NCBI GenBank assembly: GCA_947503575.1
Contig: CANNDZ010000003.1
Location: forward strand, 223,100-282,717
Source: an uncultured Kordiimonas sp.
Lineage (GTDB): Bacteria; Pseudomonadota; Alphaproteobacteria; Sphingomonadales; Kordiimonadaceae
Reading direction: 5' to 3'
Length of the DNA stretch: 59,618 nt
Shown in pieces: positions 42,551 through 51,530 of the stretch. Each line of letters opens with the position of its first letter. The stretch's first letter is position 1. Made by a program: the position numbers and the translations under genes. The notes beneath the pieces were generated by a model. It worked only from the letters and a program-made list of their open reading frames with translations. It was not told the DNA's origin and did no database searches.

Positions 42551-43849
42551 TCAGGCAACTGACACTGCCTTAAAGCGAGACGGTGCTTCTTTCTCTGTCA
42601 GCACGGTGAAGGACAATTTGTTGAGAAGGCCGCGCAGGTGTTCGTTTGAAAGGTGTTGGTATCGTTCAGACGACTTCATCGACTTATGGTGTAAAGCGTC
42701 CATGATTTCTTTCTGGCCAGCGCCCATCATACTCAGATAACTCGCAGTGGTATGTCTTAGGTCATGCCAACGGAAGTCCTGAAGGCCTGCATCACGGATT
42801 GCATGATAAATTCGTCTCTTAAAATCAAACGGCTTTGTTCCATCTGTATTGTGAAACACCAGCGGTGAGTCAAATCGGCGCTCTTCATAAAGAATTTTAA
42901 GCACCTCAAATGCTTCTTTGGATATAGGCTTCAAGCGCGAGGATTTATCTTGCTTGGTGCTTTTCAGGTGCAGAACAGCCCTGTTCATATCAACGATCAC
43001 GATTGGGTGGTCGATAAGATCATTTTCTTCCCAAACCAGATGATTGGCCTCTGACATTCGTAAGCCCGTACCCAATTGGATAATGAACAGATAGTAAGCC
43101 CAGAGTGGGTTATTATCCTTAATCTGTGGCTTGTTCACTTGATCCAGCAAAGCATCGATGAGGCGAGGCAATTCATACGCTCGCGGAAACTTTCTTCTAG
43201 CTTCGGCTTGTTCTTTTTTGTTCAGTTCATCCCAATGCCATGCTTCATCTTCACCTGGCCATAGATGAAAGTGGTCAGACAAAAAGCGGTCACGCTCGTT
43301 GCTGAATTCAAGTTTCTTGATTTTTTGCAGAGGGTTCCTTGAAGCCCATTCCCATTCATTGATGACGACATTGTACAGAACGCCAAGTTGATCCATGTAA
43401 TGCTGAACAGTTTGTGGTGCTCTTAGCCTTATCGACCCGTCGCGATTGCGTTTAGGTGCGGGTTTTCCTGGTTTTGAATGACTGTAGAACGCTGGCTCTT
43501 TCAAGAGCTGATTGCGCAAACGAATGAGTTCCTCAGGTCTAATACTATCCATAAACCTGTCGCCAAGTCGTTCATCCCACCATTTCAAAAGATATAGTGT
43601 TCTTTGGAATGTACGCTTTGGCATACATTCTTCAATAAAGCGCTCAATGCATTCTGAAAGAGTATATTGTTTGTGTGTTTTTATCCCGGCCACGATCTTT
43701 TCAGATTGATGTTCCTGATCTCGTGCCCATAGCTTTGCATTTGATAGTGTGCGAAACGATTTAGAGTAAGGCTTTGCGCCTCTGATTTTTATTTCAGCTT
43801 TATATCGAACTTCGCCTTTCGATGTATGATACTTCCTGAAATATGCCAT
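42551..43849 (-). CDS. Tyrosine recombinase/phage-type integrase
   Basis: A 432-aa protein. The N-terminal arm- and core-binding domains occupy ~1-200. The catalytic domain has Arg264 (TGLRMSEA), His362-x-x-Arg365 (WHDLRHTTA), His387/388 (LHHKS) and nucleophile Tyr397 (SERYQHL). It lies internal to island C, directly beside the ABC-3C-like operon and the two-repeat protein, so it may have mobilised that cargo as a nested element. Paired ATGCGGAA repeats upstream (43938 and 44178) are candidate binding sites. Confidence 0.93.
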   Translation of the reverse strand: MAYFRKYHTSKGEVRYKAEIKIRGAKPYSKSFRTLSNAKLWARDQEHQSEKIVAGIKTHKQYTLSECIERFIEECMPKRTFQRTLYLLKWWDERLGDRFMDSIRPEELIRLRNQLLKEPAFYSHSKPGKPAPKRNRDGSIRLRAPQTVQHYMDQLGVLYNVVINEWEWASRNPLQKIKKLEFSNERDRFLSDHFHLWPGEDEAWHWDELNKKEQAEARRKFPRAYELPRLIDALLDQVNKPQIKDNNPLWAYYLFIIQLGTGLRMSEANHLVWEENDLIDHPIVIVDMNRAVLHLKSTKQDKSSRLKPISKEAFEVLKILYEERRFDSPLVFHNTDGTKPFDFKRRIYHAIRDAGLQDFRWHDLRHTTASYLSMMGAGQKEIMDALHHKSMKSSERYQHLSNEHLRGLLNKLSFTVLTEKEAPSRFKAVSVA

Positions 43850-44332
43850 TCATATTACCCTCCTGTCAGTTTTAAAGTTAATGGATTATGTAGTCGCGCA
43901 TTAGCAGTCCGACTGTCCATTTGGCTCTTCTGATTCTATGCGGAAATAATGCGGAATGGTATCCGAAAATGGACCTGTTTTCACAGTATACAATACAGTT
44001 CTACGGTAAGTATGTCAGGAATTAATTCATTGAAAATTAATGACTTTCTCCATACTTGTATGGAGAAACGAAAACTCAATTTTGCTCTTCGAATCCTTTC
44101 GGGCGCGCCATTTAAAAAAATATTTTCTTCTAATAATTCAGTGACTTACAGAGGTTAGAAATTCTGCTTGTCATCCAATGCGGAATATATGCGGCCAGAG
44201 CTTTTTTTAGCGCACTTTTATGCCTCATTTTAAGGCAATTTTGCCTCCGAATTTATGCTCGCTTAAACACTCGTTTTTCCTCATCCGCATAACTCTCCAT
44301 AGGCGCAATGAAGTGCCCGAGGAGATAAACCC
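43850..44332. other. Intergenic region with paired ATGCGGAA repeats; possible att/oriT
   Basis: 483 bp without a gene. ATGCGG occurs as pairs spaced 11 bp at 43938/43949 and 44178/44189, about one helical turn, and in inverse form (CCGCAT) near 44284. They flank the divergent integrase and mobilisation operons. They could be integrase arm sites, operators, or part of the transfer origin expected upstream of the coupling protein/MobC/relaxase genes. No nic consensus was recognised. Confidence 0.45.
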
Positions 44333-45862
44333 ATGAAACTATTTATAATCCTGTTCGGGACCAGTGGCGCTGTAGGAGCAGTGCTTCTGATCACCAACCT
44401 GAGTGCGATAACATTCCCAACCTGGCAACTTCTGATCTGGTTTGCCTGCGCAGCTATTATCGGCAGCCTGATCACTGCCTTTTGCTATGAGGTAAAACGA
44501 TTTGTTGAGAAGTTCCGTTCCGGCACACTTGCAACTGCCCGCTTCGGTAAGTTAAGCGAGCTTAAGCACGGCGGGCTTAATCGCAAAGATGGTCTGATTG
44601 TCGCAAAGGCTGGTAATACGCCAATGCGTTTTAATAAGCCCGGCCATCTGATCACCATTTCCAAAACACGCGGCGGCAAGGGTGTCAGCTCAGTTATCCC
44701 AAACCTGCTGGATCACAAAGGCTCTGTTTTCTGCGTGGACATCAAAGGTGAGAACCACGCTATCACCTCCAAGCATCGTTCCACCTTTAGCAGGGTTATC
44801 AATCTTGCACCGTTTGAGCAAAGGTCAAGCTGCTACAATCCGCTCGACTTCATCCGCTTAGGTCCTGATGAAATTGACGATGCCTCGCTAATTGCCAGTC
44901 TAATTGTTGTTCCGGGCGAAGTGTCAATCGACAGTTTCTGGGATAAAGAAGCCAGGGCATTGATTACTGGCCTTATCCTCTATGTGGTACGTCATAAACC
45001 AACCCACAGCAGAAACCTTGCGGAAGTAAGGCGCTTGCTGACCCTCGGTGAAGAAGAACTGAACGGCGTACTGGATGTCATGATGCACTCACCACATGAG
45101 TGGATCAGGCGTGCAGCCAGTGCTTTCAGCCAGAAAGCAGAGAAAGAGCGCAGTGCTGTTATCTCGACCGCGCAAAGCCATACCAAGGTATTTGACAGCC
45201 AACGTCTGGTGAATATCACCAGCCATAGCGACTTCAGACTGGAAAATTTAAAACGCGATGTCATCAGTCTCTACCTGAACATCCCGCCGCACCAGATCGC
45301 CGTTTACCGTTCGTATCTCCGCTTGATGGTTGGGCTGGCTCAGGCGGCTATGACCCGAACTGAGATAAAGCCGATCAAGCCGGTATTGTTCCTGCTGGAT
45401 GAGTTTCCAGCCCTTGGCAAAATGCCCATCAATGGCTTTGCCTACCTTGCCGGATACGGTGTGAGCCTGTGGGTCTTCAGTCAGAGCATCGGCCAGTTGC
45501 AGGCTATATATGGCAAACAGGCCGATGCGATCCTGTCCAACTGTGCAGTTACTCAGGTTTGGTCACTGTCACCAGCGGACTATAAAACAGCCGAGCATGT
45601 GTCGCGTACGCTCGGTGATACGATGGTCACCACCTATAGTGAAACCCGCAACCAGCGCCATCTGTTTGGAGCCAATAGAAGCTATAGCGACAACCGCAAT
45701 CAACGCACACGCAGGCTGCTGACCCCCGATGAAATACTCTGTCTGCCGGAACAAAAAATACTCTTATTTGTATCCGGAATGCGACCATTGCTTGTAAATC
45801 GTATCTTCTACTATAAGGATAGTATCTTCAAAGGATTGTTCGGTAGCTGGGGGACTGAATGA
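44333..45862 (+). CDS. VirD4/TraG-family type IV coupling protein
   Basis: A 509-aa protein with two N-terminal TM helices (about 3-25 and 32-52). Walker A is SKTRGGKGVSSVIPN, followed by FCVDIKGENHAIT. Walker B is VLFLLDEFPALGKM, and motif 3 is GVSLWVFSQSIGQL. It couples the relaxase-DNA complex to a type IV secretion channel. ATG 44333 follows GAGGAG. Its stop overlaps the mobC start (ATGA). No channel genes occur in the window, so transfer would rely on a helper element. Confidence 0.93.
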   Translation: MKLFIILFGTSGAVGAVLLITNLSAITFPTWQLLIWFACAAIIGSLITAFCYEVKRFVEKFRSGTLATARFGKLSELKHGGLNRKDGLIVAKAGNTPMRFNKPGHLITISKTRGGKGVSSVIPNLLDHKGSVFCVDIKGENHAITSKHRSTFSRVINLAPFEQRSSCYNPLDFIRLGPDEIDDASLIASLIVVPGEVSIDSFWDKEARALITGLILYVVRHKPTHSRNLAEVRRLLTLGEEELNGVLDVMMHSPHEWIRRAASAFSQKAEKERSAVISTAQSHTKVFDSQRLVNITSHSDFRLENLKRDVISLYLNIPPHQIAVYRSYLRLMVGLAQAAMTRTEIKPIKPVLFLLDEFPALGKMPINGFAYLAGYGVSLWVFSQSIGQLQAIYGKQADAILSNCAVTQVWSLSPADYKTAEHVSRTLGDTMVTTYSETRNQRHLFGANRSYSDNRNQRTRRLLTPDEILCLPEQKILLFVSGMRPLLVNRIFYYKDSIFKGLFGSWGTE

Positions 45863-46224
45863 TGGCGCGACCGAAGAAGATTGAGAAGCAGCCGCGACCA
45901 ATACGCCTGTATGCCTATGTGAGTGAGGAAGAACGGGTAAGGATTATGGAAGCCGCCGACCTGGTAGACATGAAAGTGTCGGTCTACCTGCGTATGGTGG
46001 CGCTCTCGCAGCAAATTAGACCTGCCAAAAGCCGTCAGGCGCAGGAGCTGGTGCAGACACTCAGCAGGCTGGGTGCTGACCTCAATCGGGTTGGCAATAA
46101 CGTCAACCAGCTTGCCCATGCTGCCAACAGGGAGAAGTTTCCCAAAGAGCATGAGTTACTGGAGGCCAAGGCAGCGCTTGAAGGCGTGCTGGATCAGATC
46201 ACTGACACGATCAAAGACATTTAG
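45859..46224 (+). CDS. mobC: MobC-like relaxosome accessory protein
   Basis: A 121-aa basic protein with an N-terminal ribbon-helix-helix-like region (RPIRLYAYVSEEERVRIMEAA) and the MobC core LSRLGADLNRVGNNVNQLA. MobC helps open DNA at the nic site. It is overlapped by the coupling protein and followed 3 bp later by the relaxase. Confidence 0.88.
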   Translation: MMARPKKIEKQPRPIRLYAYVSEEERVRIMEAADLVDMKVSVYLRMVALSQQIRPAKSRQAQELVQTLSRLGADLNRVGNNVNQLAHAANREKFPKEHELLEAKAALEGVLDQITDTIKDI

Positions 46225-46227
46225 CCG

Positions 46228-47967
46228 ATGATTGCCAATCAGATAGCTTTCGGCAACAGCTTTCAGGCCAACATCCACTATAATCTTTATGGCAATAAGG
46301 CTGAACCTAACCCGCATAAGTGTGCATGGCATGTCAGCCGTAACATGTTCACAGATGACCTTGATGCTGCTGGCAAGATAATGGAAGCGACAGCGTCGCA
46401 GAGTAAGACTCCTAAGCCTGCTTATCACTTCTCCATAGACTGGGACCGGTCGGAAGAGCGCTTTCTCGGTCAGGAAAAGTGCATTGAAGCCGCAGACAAA
46501 GTGCTTGAGAAAATCGGGCTTGCAGACCATCAGGCACTCTACTTCTGGCATGTGGATGCTGATCATCCGCACATGCATGTGGTGGTCAACCGGGTTGACG
46601 AGAACACCGGCAAAGCCTGGGATATGTGGAAGTCGAAGGAAAAGCTGGAGCGCGCTACCCATGAAGTGGCGCAGGAAATGGAATTTCTGCAAGTGCCGGG
46701 CAAACACAACGAACTGGATTATGCGCCTGATAAATCCAAAGACGCCACCAGAAGCCGAAGCGAACGGGCAACGGAGCCAGACCTGAAGCCCTGGTCAAAA
46801 GAACAGATACCGGACATCAGGGCTGAGATTGGCAATGCCTTTTATCATGCCGAAAACTGGGAAGCTCTCGCTGAAACTCTTGAGGACTCTGGCTATGAAC
46901 TACGTTCCAAAGGTCAGGGTCTGATAATTACCGATGGCACCCACTACACGCAGCTTTCCAAAATGGGTAAGCAGATACGCCTTAAGACACTGGAAGAGAA
47001 GTTCGGGGAGAAGTTTGAAGAACATGCCAAAGGCAATGCCCTTGAGCCTGTAACCGAAGAACACTTTGAACAGGATTATGTCGAGCACAGCCCGGAAGAA
47101 ATACCCGAAGAGATTGACCAGGAACTGGAACGACAGGTCAAGCTGCTGGAGAAACGTCAACTGGCTGAGATAGAAGATGAAGCGCGTAGCAGAACTGATC
47201 CGCGTGTTACTCAGCTTTCGGTGCTTCTGGGTGCCATTGAGCGCTTCAATGGCCTTTGGAATGAAGGCAAGTCTGCTGCGGCCTTGATGACGGCCGATAA
47301 GAAAGTAAAACAACAGCAGTCCCTTTTAGGGCGGGCAAAAGACCTGCTTGAGTTTCATAAACAGGCCGGTATCGATCTTATCTTCAGCGCTTATAGAAAG
47401 CCAGTTGAGGACAAGGGCCTGAATACGGGCAAAAAGATTGATGAGGCCCTAAAGCAGCTCGGAAAATACAAGTCCAGAAAACCAAAAGTGGTGACGCCTA
47501 AATCAATCCTCAAACAGCATAAAACCGAACAACTGATTAAGCTTCTCAAATGGCGCAAACAAAAGATAGAGAAAGAGCAAAAACGCGCCAAACGCTACAG
47601 GAAAGAGCGCGACAGAGAACTTAAGGTCCAGCAAAAGCAGCAGTTTGACAGAAAGCATATCTACCGCATTCAGAAGCTTCAGGAAGCCAGTCACCGTGTT
47701 ACTAAACGCGAGTTGGACCTGAACGAAGCGAAAAACAAGATGAGCCGTAGCAGTAAGGCGCACGAGCAGAATATTGCGACCAAAAAACATCTCAATGAAT
47801 GCCGCAAAAATTTGGTCAAGAGTATGCCCAAAGAAGCCGTCATGACGGCTGATGTTTCTTGGATAGAAAAGAAACGTCTGTTTGCAGCATGGCATGCTGA
47901 GCAAGACCTGAAAAAGGCAAAAGAACGTGACAAGAAATACGACCGCGATATCGAGCTTGATGATTAA
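46228..47967 (+). CDS. MobA/VirD2-like relaxase (MOBP-type)
   Basis: A 579-aa protein. The three-His metal motif reads HVDADHPHMHVVVN (His108, His113, His115, His117). Candidate nucleophile tyrosines are Tyr18 and Tyr21 (YNLYG). The C-terminal ~280 residues are a long charged helical/coiled tail (KRAKRYRKERDRE). The relaxase nicks the transfer origin, stays covalently bound and pilots the strand. It is in an operon with the coupling protein and MobC, which defines island C as mobilizable. Confidence 0.92.
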   Translation: MIANQIAFGNSFQANIHYNLYGNKAEPNPHKCAWHVSRNMFTDDLDAAGKIMEATASQSKTPKPAYHFSIDWDRSEERFLGQEKCIEAADKVLEKIGLADHQALYFWHVDADHPHMHVVVNRVDENTGKAWDMWKSKEKLERATHEVAQEMEFLQVPGKHNELDYAPDKSKDATRSRSERATEPDLKPWSKEQIPDIRAEIGNAFYHAENWEALAETLEDSGYELRSKGQGLIITDGTHYTQLSKMGKQIRLKTLEEKFGEKFEEHAKGNALEPVTEEHFEQDYVEHSPEEIPEEIDQELERQVKLLEKRQLAEIEDEARSRTDPRVTQLSVLLGAIERFNGLWNEGKSAAALMTADKKVKQQQSLLGRAKDLLEFHKQAGIDLIFSAYRKPVEDKGLNTGKKIDEALKQLGKYKSRKPKVVTPKSILKQHKTEQLIKLLKWRKQKIEKEQKRAKRYRKERDRELKVQQKQQFDRKHIYRIQKLQEASHRVTKRELDLNEAKNKMSRSSKAHEQNIATKKHLNECRKNLVKSMPKEAVMTADVSWIEKKRLFAAWHAEQDLKKAKERDKKYDRDIELDD

Positions 47968-47990
47968 ATAAACGATACGAGGAAAAACCA

Positions 47991-48836
47991 ATGGTTAGAA
48001 AACGAGACTTAAATGCTGAAGAACTGAAAATTTATGAGGAACTTGAAGCGCAACATCAAGAAGAGGTAAAAACAGCCAAGGCACGTCTGGAAGAACTAGA
48101 GAAAGACCCTGAATACGATGGCAGCATCTATGTCGGACATTACTGTGATGGCATGGGAGATGATGATGGAACCCTGCATACACTCAATAAAATGCTCGTC
48201 GAAGACGGTTTCATGCCTGGTGGGCCTTTTGAAGTAAAACTCAAAAGTAAAGCCATGTCCGCACTTGAGTTAATGCGCTCAGATGGGATTGATCCAATAG
48301 CAGTCGCCGCAAAGGAAGAGAAAATCACACTTGATAATGTTAAATCACTGGGTTTCGAGATAATCAAAGATACTTTAGATGCCAAAAGACTTGAAAAACT
48401 AACCGCCGCCTATGAAGAGGCCGAACAGAACTTAAATACCGCAGATGATATTTTGGACAACCCGCACCGAAACGCACAAGATAATAGCCCTGAAAAGTCT
48501 CGAAAAGCCGCCCACGATAAAATGATTAAGCTTGGGCATAAAATTATAACTAAAGAAAATAGGCTAAATGCGCGCAAAGTGGATAGTAAACGTGACTACT
48601 TCAGTGAACGTGCCCAGGCTGACAAAAAACAAGCAGCCATACCGGAACAGAAAATGGATGATTTTGATGCTGAGCAGGAGCAAAGCGATGGGCAGGAGTT
48701 GACTACCCAGGATATTGTTAATTCTGATATGCCTTGGGAAGAGAAGAAGAAACGTTATGCCGAGATATACGAGACCGAGAAAATAAATGAAACAGAGCAA
48801 GACCTTGAGAAAGATGAGGATGAGCTTGAGCTGTAG
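47991..48836 (+). CDS. Acidic helical protein downstream of relaxase, unknown
   Basis: A 281-aa, very acidic protein with helical and coiled segments. A small central globular part has GHYCDGMGDDDGTLHTLNKM (about 49-68). ATG 47991 follows a GAGG ribosome site. It is the last gene of the mobilisation operon (23 bp after the relaxase), ending just before the 29-bp dyad at 48859. It could be a relaxase partner or a DNA-mimic-like factor; position is the only evidence. Confidence 0.6.
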   Translation: MVRKRDLNAEELKIYEELEAQHQEEVKTAKARLEELEKDPEYDGSIYVGHYCDGMGDDDGTLHTLNKMLVEDGFMPGGPFEVKLKSKAMSALELMRSDGIDPIAVAAKEEKITLDNVKSLGFEIIKDTLDAKRLEKLTAAYEEAEQNLNTADDILDNPHRNAQDNSPEKSRKAAHDKMIKLGHKIITKENRLNARKVDSKRDYFSERAQADKKQAAIPEQKMDDFDAEQEQSDGQELTTQDIVNSDMPWEEKKKRYAEIYETEKINETEQDLEKDEDELEL

Positions 48837-48858
48837 ACTGTTTGTACATTGACAACCA

Positions 48859-48887
48859 ATGCAACAGTATTGTACATAGTGTTGCAT
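48859..48887. repeat. 29-bp dyad site A (putative recombination site)
   Basis: ATGCAACA-N13-TGTTGCAT. Its reverse complement matches site B (50642-50670) at 27 of 29 positions. Arms of about 11 bp around a ~7-bp centre are the layout of a tyrosine-recombinase core site. A and B are in inverted orientation and bracket three genes. Confidence 0.6.
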
Positions 48888-48911
48888 CATCATAAGTCAT
48901 TGTTATTATTG

Positions 48912-49562
48912 TTAATTTACTCGATTTAGGAAATTAACAATATAGTTTGATGGCACGGTCAGGTCGAAGTTGTCATTTTCTGTTTTTCTGGCGGCACTGC
49001 CGCTATTTCCTTCGTCAGCAAGACGCATGACTTCACCAAAACTAAGGCCTCTGTTTGCTCGGCGCTGCGCTGCGGTACGTTCGTGCTCTCTGGCAGCAAA
49101 GGTCAGAAACAGTCCATCATATTGCGCTTCTTCAAGCTGTTCTCTGGTCAGCGACACCTCGATAAACTCTTTCATATACCCGCCATTATCCTGAAACGCA
49201 CTATTGGTTTTAAAGGGCAGTTTAGTGCCAGACAGGTCAGTTACAGTGTCATATTTCCTCAGAAATTCTTCCTGATAAGACAGGGCCGCGATGAAGCTGT
49301 ATTTGGTGTCGCCGTTTGCGCTCTTGTTGGCGTGCAGCCTACCGTGAGTGTACAAAAAATAGCCTATCTTGGGGCCATAAAACTTCACATCGCCAGGCTC
49401 CATGCCGTAGCTTCTGTCGCTATTGGAATCGTATGTTGTCATCAATTCCGAAAACTCGGCGCTTTCAATGCGATTAAATTTGGAAACCGGGTAACTCATG
49501 TCCATTGTTTTGCAGGCTGCAAACATGAAACAGGCTAGAGATAGGGCTGTGATTTTGAACAT
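48912..49562 (-). CDS. Putative lipoprotein, unknown function
   Basis: A 216-aa protein with a lipoprotein signal (ALSLACFMFAAC, lipobox FAAC with Cys17). The mature part has no recognised domain. It is the last of three minus-strand genes (membrane protein, exported protein, lipoprotein) lying between the two inverted 29-bp sites. Envelope location and mobile context would suit surface exclusion or a stabilising factor, but this is inference. Confidence 0.65.
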   Translation of the reverse strand: MFKITALSLACFMFAACKTMDMSYPVSKFNRIESAEFSELMTTYDSNSDRSYGMEPGDVKFYGPKIGYFLYTHGRLHANKSANGDTKYSFIAALSYQEEFLRKYDTVTDLSGTKLPFKTNSAFQDNGGYMKEFIEVSLTREQLEEAQYDGLFLTFAAREHERTAAQRRANRGLSFGEVMRLADEGNSGSAARKTENDNFDLTVPSNYIVNFLNRVN

Positions 49563-49591
49563 AATTTTCTCCTGAGATATGGGGGCTGGAA

Positions 49592-50332
49592 TTAGCGGCA
49601 GCGGTGGAACTGAAAACCATCACCGCGAGACATTTGGTTGTGCGAAACTATGGTGAAGCGATCACGGCCAAAATCGTGCTTGGGACCAACCAGAATGGTC
49701 TCCAGCCATGTCGGTGACACACGCTTGATCCGAGCCTGCATAGGACTTGTTGGCACGCGCCAACCACCGGCTCTGTCAGGGTCAGAAGTGGACACCAGAT
49801 ACTGGCCTTTATCACCCCGCGTGAAGGTATATTTGCGGGTCGCAAGGCCGCCATAAACAGAGCACCATGTCCCCAATATGTATTTGGGGTCACGGTCATG
49901 GAAAAGCGTAACACCAGATTCAATCCGGCAATCTTCCAGATAAACCCAGAAGCCATCAAATCTCGCAACGGTGCCAGTTGCCAGCACTTCTTCGCCGGGC
50001 ACCAAATCTACCACTTTGGTCATTTCTTCCCGGTCAGAAGACAGGCATAGCACACCGCCTGACTTCCTGTTCCAGACAATGGGTGCTGCGGTGAGGAAGC
50101 CATCAAAAGACACATCCGGCCTTAATAACCTGCCCGCCACCCTGATTTCCCGATCCTGAAGCCGGACCACAAAGCGCTCTGGCTCAAACAGTATTTCATC
50201 AATCAGTATGGCCCCGTGAGGGCGAGCAAAAGCGCGCTCCCATGTGCCGCCCTGTTGAGCAAAGGAGACTGTGGACGCAGAAATTGATAAAACTATCGTC
50301 AGCATCAGGAGCTTAACTGAAGGCAATTTCAT
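49592..50332 (-). CDS. Exported protein, unknown function
   Basis: A 246-aa protein with a Sec signal peptide (MKLPSVKLLMLTIVLSISAS, likely cleavage after SFA). The mature part is beta-rich with several Cys (GGVLCLSSDRE, YLEDCRIES, ILGTWCSVYGG, FHRCR) that could form disulfides in the periplasm. The family is not recognised. Its start overlaps the upstream membrane protein stop by 4 bp, and the lipoprotein follows 29 bp later. Confidence 0.65.
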   Translation of the reverse strand: MKLPSVKLLMLTIVLSISASTVSFAQQGGTWERAFARPHGAILIDEILFEPERFVVRLQDREIRVAGRLLRPDVSFDGFLTAAPIVWNRKSGGVLCLSSDREEMTKVVDLVPGEEVLATGTVARFDGFWVYLEDCRIESGVTLFHDRDPKYILGTWCSVYGGLATRKYTFTRGDKGQYLVSTSDPDRAGGWRVPTSPMQARIKRVSPTWLETILVGPKHDFGRDRFTIVSHNQMSRGDGFQFHRCR

Positions 50333-50595
50333 TTGTTGTCTCCTGAGGTCTGGTTTTTAAGAACGACTGATAAAACAAAGCCAATAAGGCCACCGATCAG
50401 GCCGTAGGTGCCAATGTGGGTAAGTTCACGCTTTGCAAGCTGCTGGTCCATGCCAGTTCTGGTGAAAAAGCCATCAATAAGCTCGGTTAACGGCACATCC
50501 GCTATAATGAAATTAGTACGATTGGCATCACCGATAAAAAGGCCAACAACGATGCCAATAAGCGGCAGTATTTTGATTAGTGTTTCAGAATTCAT
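50329..50595 (-). CDS. Small two-TM membrane protein
   Basis: 88 aa from ATG 50595, which follows GGGGGTTAT; the frame is open to 50643. One TM helix is at the N-terminus (TLIKILPLIGIVVGLFIG) and one near the C-terminus (TYGLIGGLIGFVLSVVL), with a polar central part. No family is recognised. It is the first gene of the three-gene cassette; its promoter region contains the 29-bp site B. Confidence 0.6.
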   Translation of the reverse strand: MNSETLIKILPLIGIVVGLFIGDANRTNFIIADVPLTELIDGFFTRTGMDQQLAKRELTHIGTYGLIGGLIGFVLSVVLKNQTSGDNK

Positions 50596-50641
50596 ATAAC
50601 CCCCAATGAGCAACGGCTCGAGAAATGTGAGGTCAAACCTC

Positions 50642-50670
50642 ATGCAACACTATGTACAATTGTGTTGCAT
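50642..50670. repeat. 29-bp dyad site B (putative recombination site)
   Basis: ATGCAACA-N13-TGTTGCAT, inverted relative to site A at 48859-48887 with 2 mismatches, both outside the outer arms. It lies 96 bp upstream of the small tyrosine recombinase start. If it is not a recombination site it could be an operator for a dimeric regulator, since it also overlaps the promoter of the cassette. Confidence 0.6.
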
Positions 50671-50765
50671 CAGTGCCCCACGGGGGTCTGGTCATTTATG
50701 GGGTTAAAGCCCTGTTTTTGAACTGCTTTTCTGTACAATACAAACAGGGCAGGCAAGAATGATCT

Positions 50766-51341
50766 ATGAAGAATGTATATTCACTCTACAATGCACAAGG
50801 CAAACGCCTGTATCTTACTCTTGATGAACGCAAGGCTTTCTTCGACACATCAAAAACCCAGCCTGACAAAGTAAAGACTCTCTGCCAACTGCTGTACTAC
50901 ACTGGCTGCCGTGTCAGCGAGGCGCTGAATCTAACTGCTGACCGAGTGGACATGGCTGGTGGTGAGATTGTCATTCAATCCCTAAAGAAACGCCGAACAA
51001 CACCGCATTACCGCCCCATACCTGTACCTATGTCATTTATGGAAGAGTTGGCCGCTGTACACGCCCTAAAAGCCGATGGTAGCGATAAACTGTGGAGCTG
51101 GTCTCGCTCGCAAGCATGGAGGCTCGTGAAGGCTACAATGGTAAAGGCTGACATTAATACCAGCATGCCTTACGGAACATGCAAGGGCTTACGTCACTCA
51201 TTTGGAATACATGCGGTAACGCACAACGTACCACTCAACGTGGTTCAATCACTCCTGGGACATGCTAATATGTCTACTACGGCTATCTATGTAGATGCTG
51301 TCGGAGATGAAAGGAGAGCTTTGGTTAGTCGGATGTGGTAA
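50766..51341 (+). CDS. Short tyrosine recombinase (catalytic-domain type)
   Basis: A 191-aa protein consisting mainly of the catalytic domain: Arg49 (TGCRVSEAL), a Lys in the beta hairpin (SLKKRRT), Arg143 in KGLRHSFG (the usual first His of HxxR is Lys), His166 (LLGHANMSTT) and Tyr175 (AIYVDAV). Short XerC/D-like proteins of this kind act as plasmid resolvases, invertases or stabilisers. Two 29-bp dyad sites lie just upstream (50642) and 1.8 kb further (48859). Confidence 0.88.
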   Translation: MKNVYSLYNAQGKRLYLTLDERKAFFDTSKTQPDKVKTLCQLLYYTGCRVSEALNLTADRVDMAGGEIVIQSLKKRRTTPHYRPIPVPMSFMEELAAVHALKADGSDKLWSWSRSQAWRLVKATMVKADINTSMPYGTCKGLRHSFGIHAVTHNVPLNVVQSLLGHANMSTTAIYVDAVGDERRALVSRMW

Positions 51342-51530
51342 CTTTGTTTGGCTTCAAAGCACACGACAACTTAATTGGCCAATTAGTCTCTCTTCCACGC
51401 TAGTAGTCAACTTTACCTGATCGCATGTCCAAAAATAGTGGAAGTAGATGTGCTTTATCTCGTATGCTCAGCTACTAGGCGGGAGGGAAATCTTGCTGCG
51501 TCTAGCCACGGTAAATCATAGAGAAAATAC

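Noticed and set aside
48849-48878. TTGACA with a TACATA hexamer as a rightward promoter at site A
   Set aside because: Only minus-strand genes lie downstream in that direction, and the hexamer is inside the dyad; support is too weak to list as a promoter unless the cassette inverts.
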